Shown: positions 54,577-63,491 of the stretch, one piece after another | How positions within the stretch are numbered: position 1 is the stretch's first letter | How the letters are laid out: each line of letters starts with the position of its first letter | Translations under genes and position numbers: made by a program | Notes under the pieces: generated by a model | The model's database searches: none | What the model was told of the DNA's origin: nothing | Seen by the model: only the letters and a program-made list of their open reading frames with translations | DNA from: Oscillospiraceae bacterium | GTDB taxonomy: Bacteria; Bacillota; Clostridia; Oscillospirales; Oscillospiraceae | Assembly (NCBI GenBank): GCA_009787625.1 | Contig: WQSX01000001.1 | Span: 124,001 to 188,000 of the forward strand | Direction: 5' to 3' | Length of the DNA: 64,000 nt

Positions 54577-57390
54577 ATGAACATAACAATTGTTATAACG
54601 CTATTGGCGATGCTGTTATTTCCGGGAAGTATTTCTGCGCTGATACTTTGGTGGAGGAGGCGAGCAACGAGTGGAGTGCAGAAAAATAATAATCCAACCT
54701 TTAGTCTTATTTTGCGCGACTATTTTACATATTCGCTCTTGGTTGCTCTTTTTGCGATTAGCTTTATTTTTATTGTCGATGTGGCTCGAGGGCTCCCATT
54801 TTTAGAACGTATATCTAACATTAGCACGACTCTAACACCCACCTTTATTTTAAGATACTTTATAGTCGCGGGTGCAGCAGCAATAGGCCTGCCTTTCGTT
54901 TTGTCAATATTAGTCCGCACATACAAAAAACACAAACATTCGGCAACAAAAGCGGTGCGAAAGATTGTAACAGAATTGTTGCGGATATATAAATCGAATA
55001 AACATCGCCCGGCATTTCGCCTTGTAACGATAATGCCGATATTAGTTATTGCAATAGTGATTGTCGTAAGTATACAGCAACATTATACTCGCTCATACGC
55101 ACCCATCATATTATCAATAAGCCCAAATGAGATCACCTACAATCCGAACATCTCTGAAGAACTTGAAATAGTTGTTGAAGGTGTTTTTCTGTCACTTGAT
55201 ACAGCCATTTACGTTAATGATATGAGGATAAGCAGCACTTGGCAAACCATACATGAAGAAGGGGAGTACTATGTTGAGGAGCTTTTTGAAGAATTAAGCT
55301 TCAACCTACCACCTGAACTTTTTGAGCCGGGGGATGTGAGAATTGTTGCAGTAAATAGGGCAAATGACATAATTCAGACAAGATCAAATGAAATAGTTCT
55401 TAACATAATTGAGACAGTACCTCCGGCGATATATAGTATAGCGGTTACTACTTTTCCGGATATGACTGCAATCATCAACATTCAGGGGGAAGGATTTGAA
55501 GCGAATGCGCGCGTTTTTGCAAACAGAGAATTGCAGTCCGCTGTGATAGTGGAGAATGCGCAAAGCATCATCGCAAGCATAAGTCTCATTTACTTGCCAC
55601 TTAACGAGCTCGACATTTTTTTTGATGAGTTTGATGAAGAAGATGATCTTTTGCCTGAAACAGTGCATGATCAGGATGACCTGAAGATCATTAGTCCTTT
55701 CGATATAGTTATAGAAATCGAAAACAGTGGGGGAATAATCAGCAACGAATATATTATAGCCAACTTACCGAGAATTGGTATGACGCAGACAGTGCAAAAT
55801 CACACAAACTGGATTGATATTGGAAATAATAACCTCGTTGCACATTCTCTTGGGAGTTGGGATGGTTTGGTCGGCACTAATAGCAAAGAAGCTTTTCTAC
55901 AGAACTATGAGAATGGATTTAGATTATTTGAGTTCAGCACCCAATTTAGTGCAGATGGGGTACTTTTTGGGGCAGATGCTACCACAAATATGCCGCGTGC
56001 AAGATTTAATGAGCAACAGGATGCTTCGCCATTTACATTGCTTACATTTGAAGATATTCTTGGTCTTATGTTGCAATACAACGACTGGTGGCTCATAACA
56101 GACACAGGTTACCAAGGTAATTTTACAGCTCTTCATAATACATTTGAGCATATGATAAAAGCACTTGAGCGCACAGACGCAGAACTGATAAATCGAATTA
56201 TTGTTCAGGTTTATGATGCAGATATGTATAATTTCTTAGTAGAGAATTTTCCTTTCACGTACTATGTGTTCAACATAGCAGATACAATGGAAGATTCCGC
56301 TGTGCTAGAGTTTCTGGACACATCGGGTGTACAGGCTGTAATTGTGCCGCTCGCTCGTGCTACCGATGAGCTTATGTATGCCTTAGGCGAAAGAGATATA
56401 ATAGCTTTCGCTCACATTACTGATGATAGGGATGAAATGCTCAGGCTCTTGGACATGGGATTTAGAGGTGTGTATACACAGTCTCTTACACCGAGGCTGC
56501 TCATCAAAACAGATAATGAGTATAAAGAGTATAACTTGGTGCAGACAATAGTGAGCAACCACAATGAATTTGTCAACGTTGTCTCGCTACTTTATAGCCA
56601 AAAAGAGGAAGGACTAGTCCAAATAATCTTTGCTGAGCACTTCATAAACCACGATGATGTAGAAGATAGGGTGCTCACAGTTTCCAATGTAAACACCGAG
56701 CACATACCGGAACATCTGATGGAGTATTTCCTGCAACTGGTAAATTTTGAATCAGCCTTACAGGTTCCATATAATATAACGGATAGCGGATACTTAATTT
56801 TGGATGGCTTTATCTATAACCTAAGGATAGATGATACTGCGATTACATATATCCTATATGATAAAGAAGCAAGAAAGCTTGTCAAGTGGATGGAGTTTAG
56901 TCCACAAAATCATTTTGAGAGCATGAGTATCGACATTGTTCACGATAATAACCGCAGATATTTCATTGAATATTTAGATGCAATTCAAAAAGATGGTTCC
57001 ATCATTATCTTCTCGGTCAGAGATGAAGCATCAAACCATCTGGATGAAGCCATGCTTAATAGCCTATATTCACTCGGCCTTGTGCAAAGCCTCTATGATA
57101 GAGGTATGTACAGCTATGTAGCTATAATTGATGACGGAACGGTTATTTTTGAGCATCTCTCTGATCAGCGAGTCATCTATGAACGGCTCATTGACAGGTG
57201 GCTCATAGAGGTTGTCAGTGCGGGTAGAGCTGTGGGGAATGTGTCAAGCATCAGGATTAACGGCGTTGACCTCTCACAAAATAGTCGAGGTATTAATATT
57301 GTCGTGTTCAGTAAGCATACAGGACTGGTGGTGGATTCTGTGTCATTTGACACGCATTACCACATTGGAATTACCAGATATGAAGGATGA
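54577..57390 (+). CDS. Membrane protein with TIG-like, degenerate GDPD-like and FAM3/ILEI-like domains (copy 2)
   Basis: This paralog of about 937 aa has the same domain order as the protein at 48734-51595. N-terminal helices come first, then TIG-like beta domains (PIILSISPNEI) and the GDPD-like domain (VAHSLGSWDG, NSKEAFLQNYENGF, FSADGVLF, INRIIVQVYDADM). The C-terminal part is FAM3/ILEI-like (YLDAIQKDGSIIIFSVRDEASNH, NSRGINIVVFSKHTG). The AH of the GDPD active site is kept here, but the ExD and HD elements are replaced (FEFS, GAD). ATG 54577 follows GAGGGG by 9 nt and is preferred over GTG 54538. It probably acts with the sulfatase-like protein encoded 12 bp downstream. Confidence 0.7.
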   Translation: MNITIVITLLAMLLFPGSISALILWWRRRATSGVQKNNNPTFSLILRDYFTYSLLVALFAISFIFIVDVARGLPFLERISNISTTLTPTFILRYFIVAGAAAIGLPFVLSILVRTYKKHKHSATKAVRKIVTELLRIYKSNKHRPAFRLVTIMPILVIAIVIVVSIQQHYTRSYAPIILSISPNEITYNPNISEELEIVVEGVFLSLDTAIYVNDMRISSTWQTIHEEGEYYVEELFEELSFNLPPELFEPGDVRIVAVNRANDIIQTRSNEIVLNIIETVPPAIYSIAVTTFPDMTAIINIQGEGFEANARVFANRELQSAVIVENAQSIIASISLIYLPLNELDIFFDEFDEEDDLLPETVHDQDDLKIISPFDIVIEIENSGGIISNEYIIANLPRIGMTQTVQNHTNWIDIGNNNLVAHSLGSWDGLVGTNSKEAFLQNYENGFRLFEFSTQFSADGVLFGADATTNMPRARFNEQQDASPFTLLTFEDILGLMLQYNDWWLITDTGYQGNFTALHNTFEHMIKALERTDAELINRIIVQVYDADMYNFLVENFPFTYYVFNIADTMEDSAVLEFLDTSGVQAVIVPLARATDELMYALGERDIIAFAHITDDRDEMLRLLDMGFRGVYTQSLTPRLLIKTDNEYKEYNLVQTIVSNHNEFVNVVSLLYSQKEEGLVQIIFAEHFINHDDVEDRVLTVSNVNTEHIPEHLMEYFLQLVNFESALQVPYNITDSGYLILDGFIYNLRIDDTAITYILYDKEARKLVKWMEFSPQNHFESMSIDIVHDNNRRYFIEYLDAIQKDGSIIIFSVRDEASNHLDEAMLNSLYSLGLVQSLYDRGMYSYVAIIDDGTVIFEHLSDQRVIYERLIDRWLIEVVSAGRAVGNVSSIRINGVDLSQNSRGINIVVFSKHTGLVVDSVSFDTHYHIGITRYEG

Positions 57391-57401
57391 AAGATTAGAA
57401 G

Positions 57402-59456
57402 ATGAAAAGAACTATAATTAATTCATCAATATTATTTTTCGGCATCACGGCGTTGTATATGCTTGTGTTTATAGGCAGTACATATCGAATAACACCTAAT
57501 CAGTTGCTCATACCAATCCCATTGCCGTCATCAAGCATTATCGATTTGTTAGTGCTGTGCATTTTGCCCGGGCTTCTGACTAGTGGCGTTTATTTGTGGG
57601 CTTCAAGTAGGTTTCGCCAAAGCAACCCGGAACCGACCAAGTCACACAGTTTTTTAATGTTAGTGCTGGATGGTCTGCCATTTGCTTTTCTTATTGCAGC
57701 AACAGTTGCGGCTTATACTGCATTGAGACATTCCTCGATATTTACGTCATCTGGTTTTTGGGGACTTGTTGCTCCGACCGGGACAACTATGGTATTTCCG
57801 AATACTGCCGGAGTATGGGTCACTACGATTATTATAGCGCTAATGTTAGCGGCTGTTATATACATGTTTGCTCCACTTTTTACGTTTAGCCGGCATAAGA
57901 CACCACCGCCAACACACAGATTTGACAAATGGCTGTTCTATGCTGCTGCCGCATTTATTCCGAGTATTCCACTGTTTTACTTATACAATGGAAACCAGGT
58001 GGAGAACCACTTAGTGTTTTCACATATTCTTATAGTAGCGGGAATACTTGCAATAGTCGGCATGCTGTTACTTCATATACTCAAGAGAGCGACTGACCGT
58101 GGAGAGGCTGCACTGCTTCTTTCCATACTTTTCTGGCTTTGCTTTTGGCTATTTGAAGCAATGTACCGCGCAGTCTATAACATTTTTGTCACTTTATCAT
58201 CCACAGTCTTTATGATAATTTTGATACTGACATTCGCCGGCTTGGCGATACTAATTCGTATGTTCAAACCACGCTTCTTCAACAGCTCCCCTGTGTACAA
58301 GATACTTACAGCAAGTCTATTTGTGATTTTCGTTTTTAATTTGGTTCCGGGAATTAATCACGAGATTATTCTGCAAAGAGCAATAGCTGCAGATGGTGAG
58401 GGAGAAAATGCAACATTCTATATTAAAAGAGACTTCTACACAAGTGATTCACTTCCAACCCCGGATATTTATTGGGTACACTTGGATGGCATGATGAGTA
58501 TGGAGACGGTGGAGCGTTTTTTTGGAGTGTCGCAGAACTCACTTCGAGAGGAACTTGAATATAGGGGTTTTCTTGTATATCCTAATGCAGAATTAAATGC
58601 AGGATCTACTAGAATGGCATTACCGGCATTGCTTTCTCCCGCATTTTATGATAGTTTTTTTGGAGAACTGCTTGATGAGTATAATGAACTACTTACAAGG
58701 GAAACATCGGTTGTAGTTAATGACCATTTAAGGCAGCTTGGTTTAAGATGGGACAATATTTCCACCAGTTATGAACTTCTGACAGCATTAGCCAATAGGC
58801 AGTACGATTTAACTATATTGAACAGTATGGGTGGAAGAATGCAATTACCAAGTTCTTTTGACTCTATTGCAGGTGACAACGTTTCTGTTATCAACTTTTC
58901 AAAATCCATTAGAGACCACTTCGGTGACTTGGTTGAGATGATGAACCTAACAACCCCACTTTATATTTCGGATAGTCATGAATTAATTGATGATTTACGA
59001 ACCGTGATAGTCCCCCAGACAGATTCAGATATTGAACCGGTGGCTCGATTTACATTTCGGGCATTTAATCAAACACAGGCCACCAATTTTTGGCGTCTTG
59101 ATGCCGCCTTTAGTGAAGATACTGAAATTTCTCGAACTAGGGTGGATATTTACCCTATGGCTTATGCACTGATAACGCAATCCATGCTTAATTATATTGA
59201 TAGTGTGCTTAATAATAACCCAAATGCAGTAATAGTCTTGCAATCAGATCATGGTTTTCATATATATGAAACACAACGTTACCTATTGGAACAAGGTTAT
59301 AGTTTAGAACAAGTTTTAGAGCTAATCTACTCAGTATTCAGTGCAGTGCGAATACCACCCGAGTATGGGGGCTTAAATGCACCAATTGCGCCGTTAAACA
59401 TATCCCGCGAGTTAGTAAATCGCTTCGTGGGGGAGAATTATGAGTTATTGCCTTGA
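57402..59456 (+). CDS. Sulfatase/alkaline phosphatase-superfamily membrane protein (copy 2, intact)
   Basis: The 684-aa protein has about nine hydrophobic segments in its N-terminal 320 residues and then an extracytoplasmic catalytic domain. DIYWVHLDGMMSMET places a metal Asp at 362 and a possible nucleophile Thr at 369; NAGSTRMALPALLSPAF and QSDHGFH (D616-H617) complete the superfamily pattern. LtaS, EptA and related enzymes of this fold transfer phospho-head groups onto glycans or lipids. The distinctive C-terminal PLNISRELVNRF is shared by all three copies in the window. ATG 57402 follows an AGAAG site, 12 bp after copy 2 of the GDPD-like gene. Confidence 0.75.
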   Translation: MKRTIINSSILFFGITALYMLVFIGSTYRITPNQLLIPIPLPSSSIIDLLVLCILPGLLTSGVYLWASSRFRQSNPEPTKSHSFLMLVLDGLPFAFLIAATVAAYTALRHSSIFTSSGFWGLVAPTGTTMVFPNTAGVWVTTIIIALMLAAVIYMFAPLFTFSRHKTPPPTHRFDKWLFYAAAAFIPSIPLFYLYNGNQVENHLVFSHILIVAGILAIVGMLLLHILKRATDRGEAALLLSILFWLCFWLFEAMYRAVYNIFVTLSSTVFMIILILTFAGLAILIRMFKPRFFNSSPVYKILTASLFVIFVFNLVPGINHEIILQRAIAADGEGENATFYIKRDFYTSDSLPTPDIYWVHLDGMMSMETVERFFGVSQNSLREELEYRGFLVYPNAELNAGSTRMALPALLSPAFYDSFFGELLDEYNELLTRETSVVVNDHLRQLGLRWDNISTSYELLTALANRQYDLTILNSMGGRMQLPSSFDSIAGDNVSVINFSKSIRDHFGDLVEMMNLTTPLYISDSHELIDDLRTVIVPQTDSDIEPVARFTFRAFNQTQATNFWRLDAAFSEDTEISRTRVDIYPMAYALITQSMLNYIDSVLNNNPNAVIVLQSDHGFHIYETQRYLLEQGYSLEQVLELIYSVFSAVRIPPEYGGLNAPIAPLNISRELVNRFVGENYELLP

Positions 59457-59480
59457 CACAAACATTTGCGGAGGTCTAAG

Positions 59481-59584
59481 TTCATGAACCAACAAGATTA
59501 GACCGAACATAAGCATCCGGGTTTTCAAGTGAATACCATACCCCAGCCTGCGCAGCCAGATGAATCACAACCTCCGGTTATAGT
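59481..59584 (-). pseudogene. Relic of the UDP-glucuronate 4-epimerase gene
   Basis: About 100 bp match 27594-27690 inside the intact 4-epimerase gene, in the same orientation, with scattered substitutions and one missing C. On the minus strand it still reads [27 protein letters not shown]. It is joined at ATGAAC to the ribosome-binding-site/ATG flank that precedes ugd in the other unit. It is non-functional and marks a recombination junction. Confidence 0.85.
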
Positions 59585-59602
59585 AATGTTACATCAACAC
59601 AG

Positions 59603-61909
59603 CTACCACACGATGCGATACATATTGAGTGTGTGCCATCCGTAATAAGCATCTATTCTATATAGCAACATTGCATGATCAAAGCCTATAGACTGTTGTA
59701 TATGATTAATTATTGGAGTTGTGTCAGAAGCTCTGAATATTGCGAGATATAACCCCTCGCCGGGAGATATGTCATCAAGTGCGCTGTTGAGGTGTTCATG
59801 ATTAAAATCAGCAGGTATTTGGCTTGAAATAAATGTTCTATCAAAGTGCGTGAAATCATACATTTCCCACTGGATTACATTACTGTGAGGGACTGCAAAC
59901 ATACCTGCGACATCCCCAATTACAATCAAAGTATCTCTATTTTCTTCTGTACTTAAAATAGCGGCTGTATCAGGTCTGTTTGGATATAGAAAATGAACCT
60001 CCCTGTTTGCAATATTGCCTAAAACAATTACTATAGAAACTAAAACTAATACCACAGGCATAAATCTCTTGTTCAAATAAGATGCAACGAGATAAAATGA
60101 AAGGGTAATCAGAACTGTTAAAGATGGGTAGAGCAAAATCATATATCTATTGTGAATAGGCAATGTAAACATACGGGCGAGCCGTGCAACCACTATAAAA
60201 TATATAGCGACACTGATGAACATATAGATGAATGCATATACGTTATGCTGCTTAAAAGAGCTGAGCAATGAAGACAAGTTTTCTCGTCTCAAGATAAAAA
60301 CAATGACCAGCGAAACAAGAAGCAGGCCAAAGAGTACTATAACAGGAATTACGTTGCCCCCAAAAAATGACTGATTCAAGTTCGACAAAAACGCATTAAT
60401 TCGCTCCAGATGACCTTCAATCCCAAAGTGGCTAACTTCGCCTTCCAAGCGTTCAGCTAAAGCTACTACATTTTGAAGTCTACCGCCGGTTAATATACCT
60501 CCGAAATTGAAATTAAAAAAGAAATAGTGAAGGCCTATTGAGATTATGAGGGTGATTACACTGTTTATGAGTTGCTTAAACTCCTTGTTAAATAACAACC
60601 ATAGCGAAAGTGAAGCTGCAGCCAGACCAAAAAATAGTACAAATTGCGAATTCGATAGCCATCCAAGAAGAAATGTTAATCCAAGTGCAATGCAGAACTT
60701 TAGGTCGACCTTCGCTTTTTTCGTTATCAGGAGCAATCCTAAGTGTGTTGTAAGCGTAAAAAAGAAGGTGCTCGGATTATAGAAGCGAATGAACACGGCA
60801 AGCGTCATAGCAGCGTTGCTAAAGCCCCAGACTATAACAGGCAAAAGCGATAGTAACGGATCTTTGATCAGTAGTAGCGAAGCTTTGTACAGAAAAATAC
60901 TAGTCAATATAATCCAAAAAATGTTGATACCTCCACCTATCCAGACACTAAATGTGTCGGGAAAAAATGAGGCGGCAAATAAGTAGTTTATATGGTGAAA
61001 CGGAAATGAATGATGTGCTCTAGCCCAACTAAACAAACTCAGAAAATCAAATTGTTCTTCTTGCACAGTAACTGCATTTCTGAAATATTCGGGACTATTC
61101 CATGTATCAAAAAAATCAGGATGCCTGCTGAACCATCTGATATTTTCTTCTGCAAGAAATGAGGAAGCTTGCGATATGGTAATCATTTCATCTATGTGCA
61201 AACCTCTCTTCTGGCTTATAAAGTAAACCATCACGAGCGATTGAAAGAATAGCAAGATGGCAAGCAGTATCCAAGGGTGGGAGAGCAGCCATTTGCCCAG
61301 TCCACGAAAAACAATGAAATACCAAGCTACTCCCAAAGATAAAGCTAACACGGCAAAAATTGTGGCAAAATAATCAGGCAAAACAGGGAAACGGCTAAAG
61401 GTTATCTCTTCAATTATCATTGACATATGCTGCCTTGTGCCGAGTCTTATTTGCACTTCGTCTATGCCTCCAGCAGGCAATCGAACCGTGTTCTGTCCAT
61501 CGAATAGATTAAAAGATTTGGATGAGCCGTTTTGAAAGTCACTATCAGCTTCATTCGTTGTAATTAGTATGTCACTACCGGGGTCACTTAGCCTAGAGAT
61601 AAATAGTGTAGCATACCTATATCTCTCGAAAGTGATGTTTTCAGAGGTTATTATGACATAGGCACTGTCGCTATTTGCCCACAAAACTTCACCGTCAACA
61701 TCAAAGTTGTAAAGCAAATGATCGTATACTACACCTTGTGGGCGTGTATGTGTACATTGCATAAAACGTGGTACGCCAATGGCATCAGACATGACCAGCG
61801 ACAATGTGCAATAGACAACCAAAAGCACGGCAAGTAGAACAAAGATTGCTATGTGCAACTTGTATCTTTTTATTTCAAATTTACCAATTGTTCCACCGCT
61901 ATTGTTCAT
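59603..61909 (-). CDS. Large GT-C type membrane glycosyltransferase-like protein (paralog)
   Basis: The 768-aa protein shares the layout of the 842-aa protein at 35637-38165. An N-terminal helix is followed by an extracytoplasmic domain with LFDGQNTVRLP, the QKRGLHIDEMITISQA loop with acidic pair D240-E241, then a multi-helix membrane core and a short C-terminal soluble domain ending MYRIVW. It probably uses a polyprenyl-phosphate sugar outside the membrane. Its start overlaps the acyltransferase stop by 4 bp, indicating coupling in a minus-strand operon. Confidence 0.75.
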   Translation of the reverse strand: MNNSGGTIGKFEIKRYKLHIAIFVLLAVLLVVYCTLSLVMSDAIGVPRFMQCTHTRPQGVVYDHLLYNFDVDGEVLWANSDSAYVIITSENITFERYRYATLFISRLSDPGSDILITTNEADSDFQNGSSKSFNLFDGQNTVRLPAGGIDEVQIRLGTRQHMSMIIEEITFSRFPVLPDYFATIFAVLALSLGVAWYFIVFRGLGKWLLSHPWILLAILLFFQSLVMVYFISQKRGLHIDEMITISQASSFLAEENIRWFSRHPDFFDTWNSPEYFRNAVTVQEEQFDFLSLFSWARAHHSFPFHHINYLFAASFFPDTFSVWIGGGINIFWIILTSIFLYKASLLLIKDPLLSLLPVIVWGFSNAAMTLAVFIRFYNPSTFFFTLTTHLGLLLITKKAKVDLKFCIALGLTFLLGWLSNSQFVLFFGLAAASLSLWLLFNKEFKQLINSVITLIISIGLHYFFFNFNFGGILTGGRLQNVVALAERLEGEVSHFGIEGHLERINAFLSNLNQSFFGGNVIPVIVLFGLLLVSLVIVFILRRENLSSLLSSFKQHNVYAFIYMFISVAIYFIVVARLARMFTLPIHNRYMILLYPSLTVLITLSFYLVASYLNKRFMPVVLVLVSIVIVLGNIANREVHFLYPNRPDTAAILSTEENRDTLIVIGDVAGMFAVPHSNVIQWEMYDFTHFDRTFISSQIPADFNHEHLNSALDDISPGEGLYLAIFRASDTTPIINHIQQSIGFDHAMLLYRIDAYYGWHTLNMYRIVW

Positions 61910-62472
61910 AAATTACCCCTAACATATCCATGTGGCAACATTTTTAGAAGATTTTTTGATCGCTCCTTTATTTTTTTGCATGGTATCCCTACGCAGACAC
62001 TCCATGCGGGAACATCTTTGTTGACAAGACTCATAGTGCCGATGGAAGCACCTTCGCCTATAGTGATATCAGGTAGCACTGTGGAGGCTGAACCTATAAT
62101 TGCATGTTGTTTTAAAATCACGTCGCCACCATAAGTAGTGCGGCATTCTTCGGGCACCATAGGATTTGTCATGCATTCACCTGAGTAATCATCGCTTTCT
62201 GCATAAATTGCACAGCGTGAAGAAACAGTACAAAAATCGCCTAATTGAATCTTGTATGAACCTGCATAGAGTGAGGTGTATGCTGAGATGTGGATATAGC
62301 TTCCTATTTCAATATTGCCAGACAAAATACAGAAATCATCTATCCGAACATGACTTCCAACAGATACTTTCCCTGCAGCATAAATAGAGCATTTTCTCGA
62401 AATCAGTACATTTTCCCCAAAGGTTTTGAGACCAAGTGCTGAAAGTTCGTCACTAGTGTAAAAACTATTCAT
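61906..62472 (-). CDS. Hexapeptide-repeat (left-handed beta-helix) acyltransferase
   Basis: The 188-aa protein has hexapeptide turns along its length ([IV]-G-x-x-x-x repeats such as VSVGSHVRID, IEIGSYIHIS, AIIGSASTVLP, ITIGEGASIG, ending VPAWSVCVGIPCK). It resembles WcaF/WbbJ-type O-acetyltransferases, which use acetyl-CoA to acetylate a sugar. A trimer is typical. It sits between a methyltransferase and the GT-C paralog and probably decorates the same glycan. Confidence 0.87.
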   Translation of the reverse strand: MNSFYTSDELSALGLKTFGENVLISRKCSIYAAGKVSVGSHVRIDDFCILSGNIEIGSYIHISAYTSLYAGSYKIQLGDFCTVSSRCAIYAESDDYSGECMTNPMVPEECRTTYGGDVILKQHAIIGSASTVLPDITIGEGASIGTMSLVNKDVPAWSVCVGIPCKKIKERSKNLLKMLPHGYVRGNL

Positions 62473-62499
62473 AATCTGCTCTCCATTTCAATTGGATTA

Positions 62500-63408
62500 T
62501 CATTTTTTCAGAAGAGTAACACAATCAGAATTCGGCACAGCCCAATCAAAAATATTTTGCTCAACTACACTGAATCCGTGCTTTTCAGAAATGAACCTAA
62601 TATCTTCTGCTGAGTTGGGGCTTCTTCCGCCCGGATTTTCATAATAAATCTCACTTTTCCTATTGTCAGTTACGACATCAGGTGATCCTAGGTTAGAATG
62701 ATGAATGAATAAATACCCGCCATTATCAAGGATTCTGTAAAATTCACTCATATAAAAATCAATCCACTTATATGAAAAATGTACCATTGAATCAAATGAA
62801 TAAACAAATGTAAAGCTTTCATTGCTGAACTCAAATGGGATGCATTGATACTCATGTGTTTTATTTACCATATAATCAAACACATCGTTACCTGCAAATC
62901 TCTCCCGGCAATTATCAATCGCATTGCTGTTTGCATCACAGCATACAAAATATTCAATATTTTCAGCATACACCTTATAAAAAGCTTCTGCTATTCTTCC
63001 ACGCCCACTGGGAAAATCTAAAACACGATTGAAAGGAATCGTATGTTTTGAAAGCAGTGGGATTATGTAGTGTTCAACCTGCAGTGTTTCGGCACCCTCT
63101 GCATTATCGTAATATTCATCCCAACCATCACCGGCATCGGGCGTTATAGGCCCTCTACCAGGGGCTCTGGTCAAAGCAAGACGTAGCATCATTTCACGGT
63201 ATTGCTGACTGAGAAGATCCAACCTAGACATTACTTCATTGTAGCGTTGACCTAAACTACTTTCAATTTCATTGTAGCGTTGACCTAAATTACTCTCAAT
63301 TTCACTGTATTGCTGACCAAGAAGATCCAACCTAGACACTATCTCATTGTGATAAGCTACTGACCTTTTTGCGGGTAGAGGTAAAACATTTTTAAGAAAA
63401 TTCTTCAT
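62500..63408 (-). CDS. Class I SAM-dependent methyltransferase with an N-terminal 11-residue coiled-coil repeat
   Basis: The protein of about 302 aa begins MKNFLKNVLPLPAKRS. A coiled-coil segment (about residues 20-80) built on repeats such as IESNLGQRYNE and IESSLGQRYNE follows, then the methyltransferase core with VLDFPSGRGRIAEAF and SFDSMVHFSYKW. At DNA level the repeat has a 33-bp period (63241 and 63274). ATG 63408 is preferred; the frame extends to 63474 without a clear ribosome-binding site. Coiled-coil fused methyltransferases such as WbdD can set chain length in O-antigen systems, which is a possible analogy only. Confidence 0.82.
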   Translation of the reverse strand: MKNFLKNVLPLPAKRSVAYHNEIVSRLDLLGQQYSEIESNLGQRYNEIESSLGQRYNEVMSRLDLLSQQYREMMLRLALTRAPGRGPITPDAGDGWDEYYDNAEGAETLQVEHYIIPLLSKHTIPFNRVLDFPSGRGRIAEAFYKVYAENIEYFVCCDANSNAIDNCRERFAGNDVFDYMVNKTHEYQCIPFEFSNESFTFVYSFDSMVHFSYKWIDFYMSEFYRILDNGGYLFIHHSNLGSPDVVTDNRKSEIYYENPGGRSPNSAEDIRFISEKHGFSVVEQNIFDWAVPNSDCVTLLKK

Positions 63409-63491
63409 ATTCTGTCTCTTTCTGGTTGTAAAATAAACCATTAAGCGTTTAATTAATATTGTGAAATATAACACATACCGTCATTCAATAA

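Larger units (their letters stand above)
48734..59487 (+). repeat. Roughly 5-kb tandem segmental duplication (GDPD/FAM3-like gene plus sulfatase-like gene plus ugd start)
   Basis: Unit 1 (48734-53680) and unit 2 (54577-59487) each hold a large GDPD/FAM3-like gene followed by a sulfatase-like gene. Both units end with nearly identical 3' flanks: ACACAAACATTT, then a GGAGGTCTA ribosome-binding site and ATGAAC. In unit 1 that flank leads into a decayed ugd; in unit 2 it leads into a 4-epimerase relic. The proteins have diverged, so the duplication is old. Confidence 0.8.

Noticed and set aside
63203-63350. Short regularly spaced repeats that might suggest a CRISPR array
   Set aside because: They are in-frame 33-bp coding repeats of a coiled coil with no spacers; no cas genes are present.
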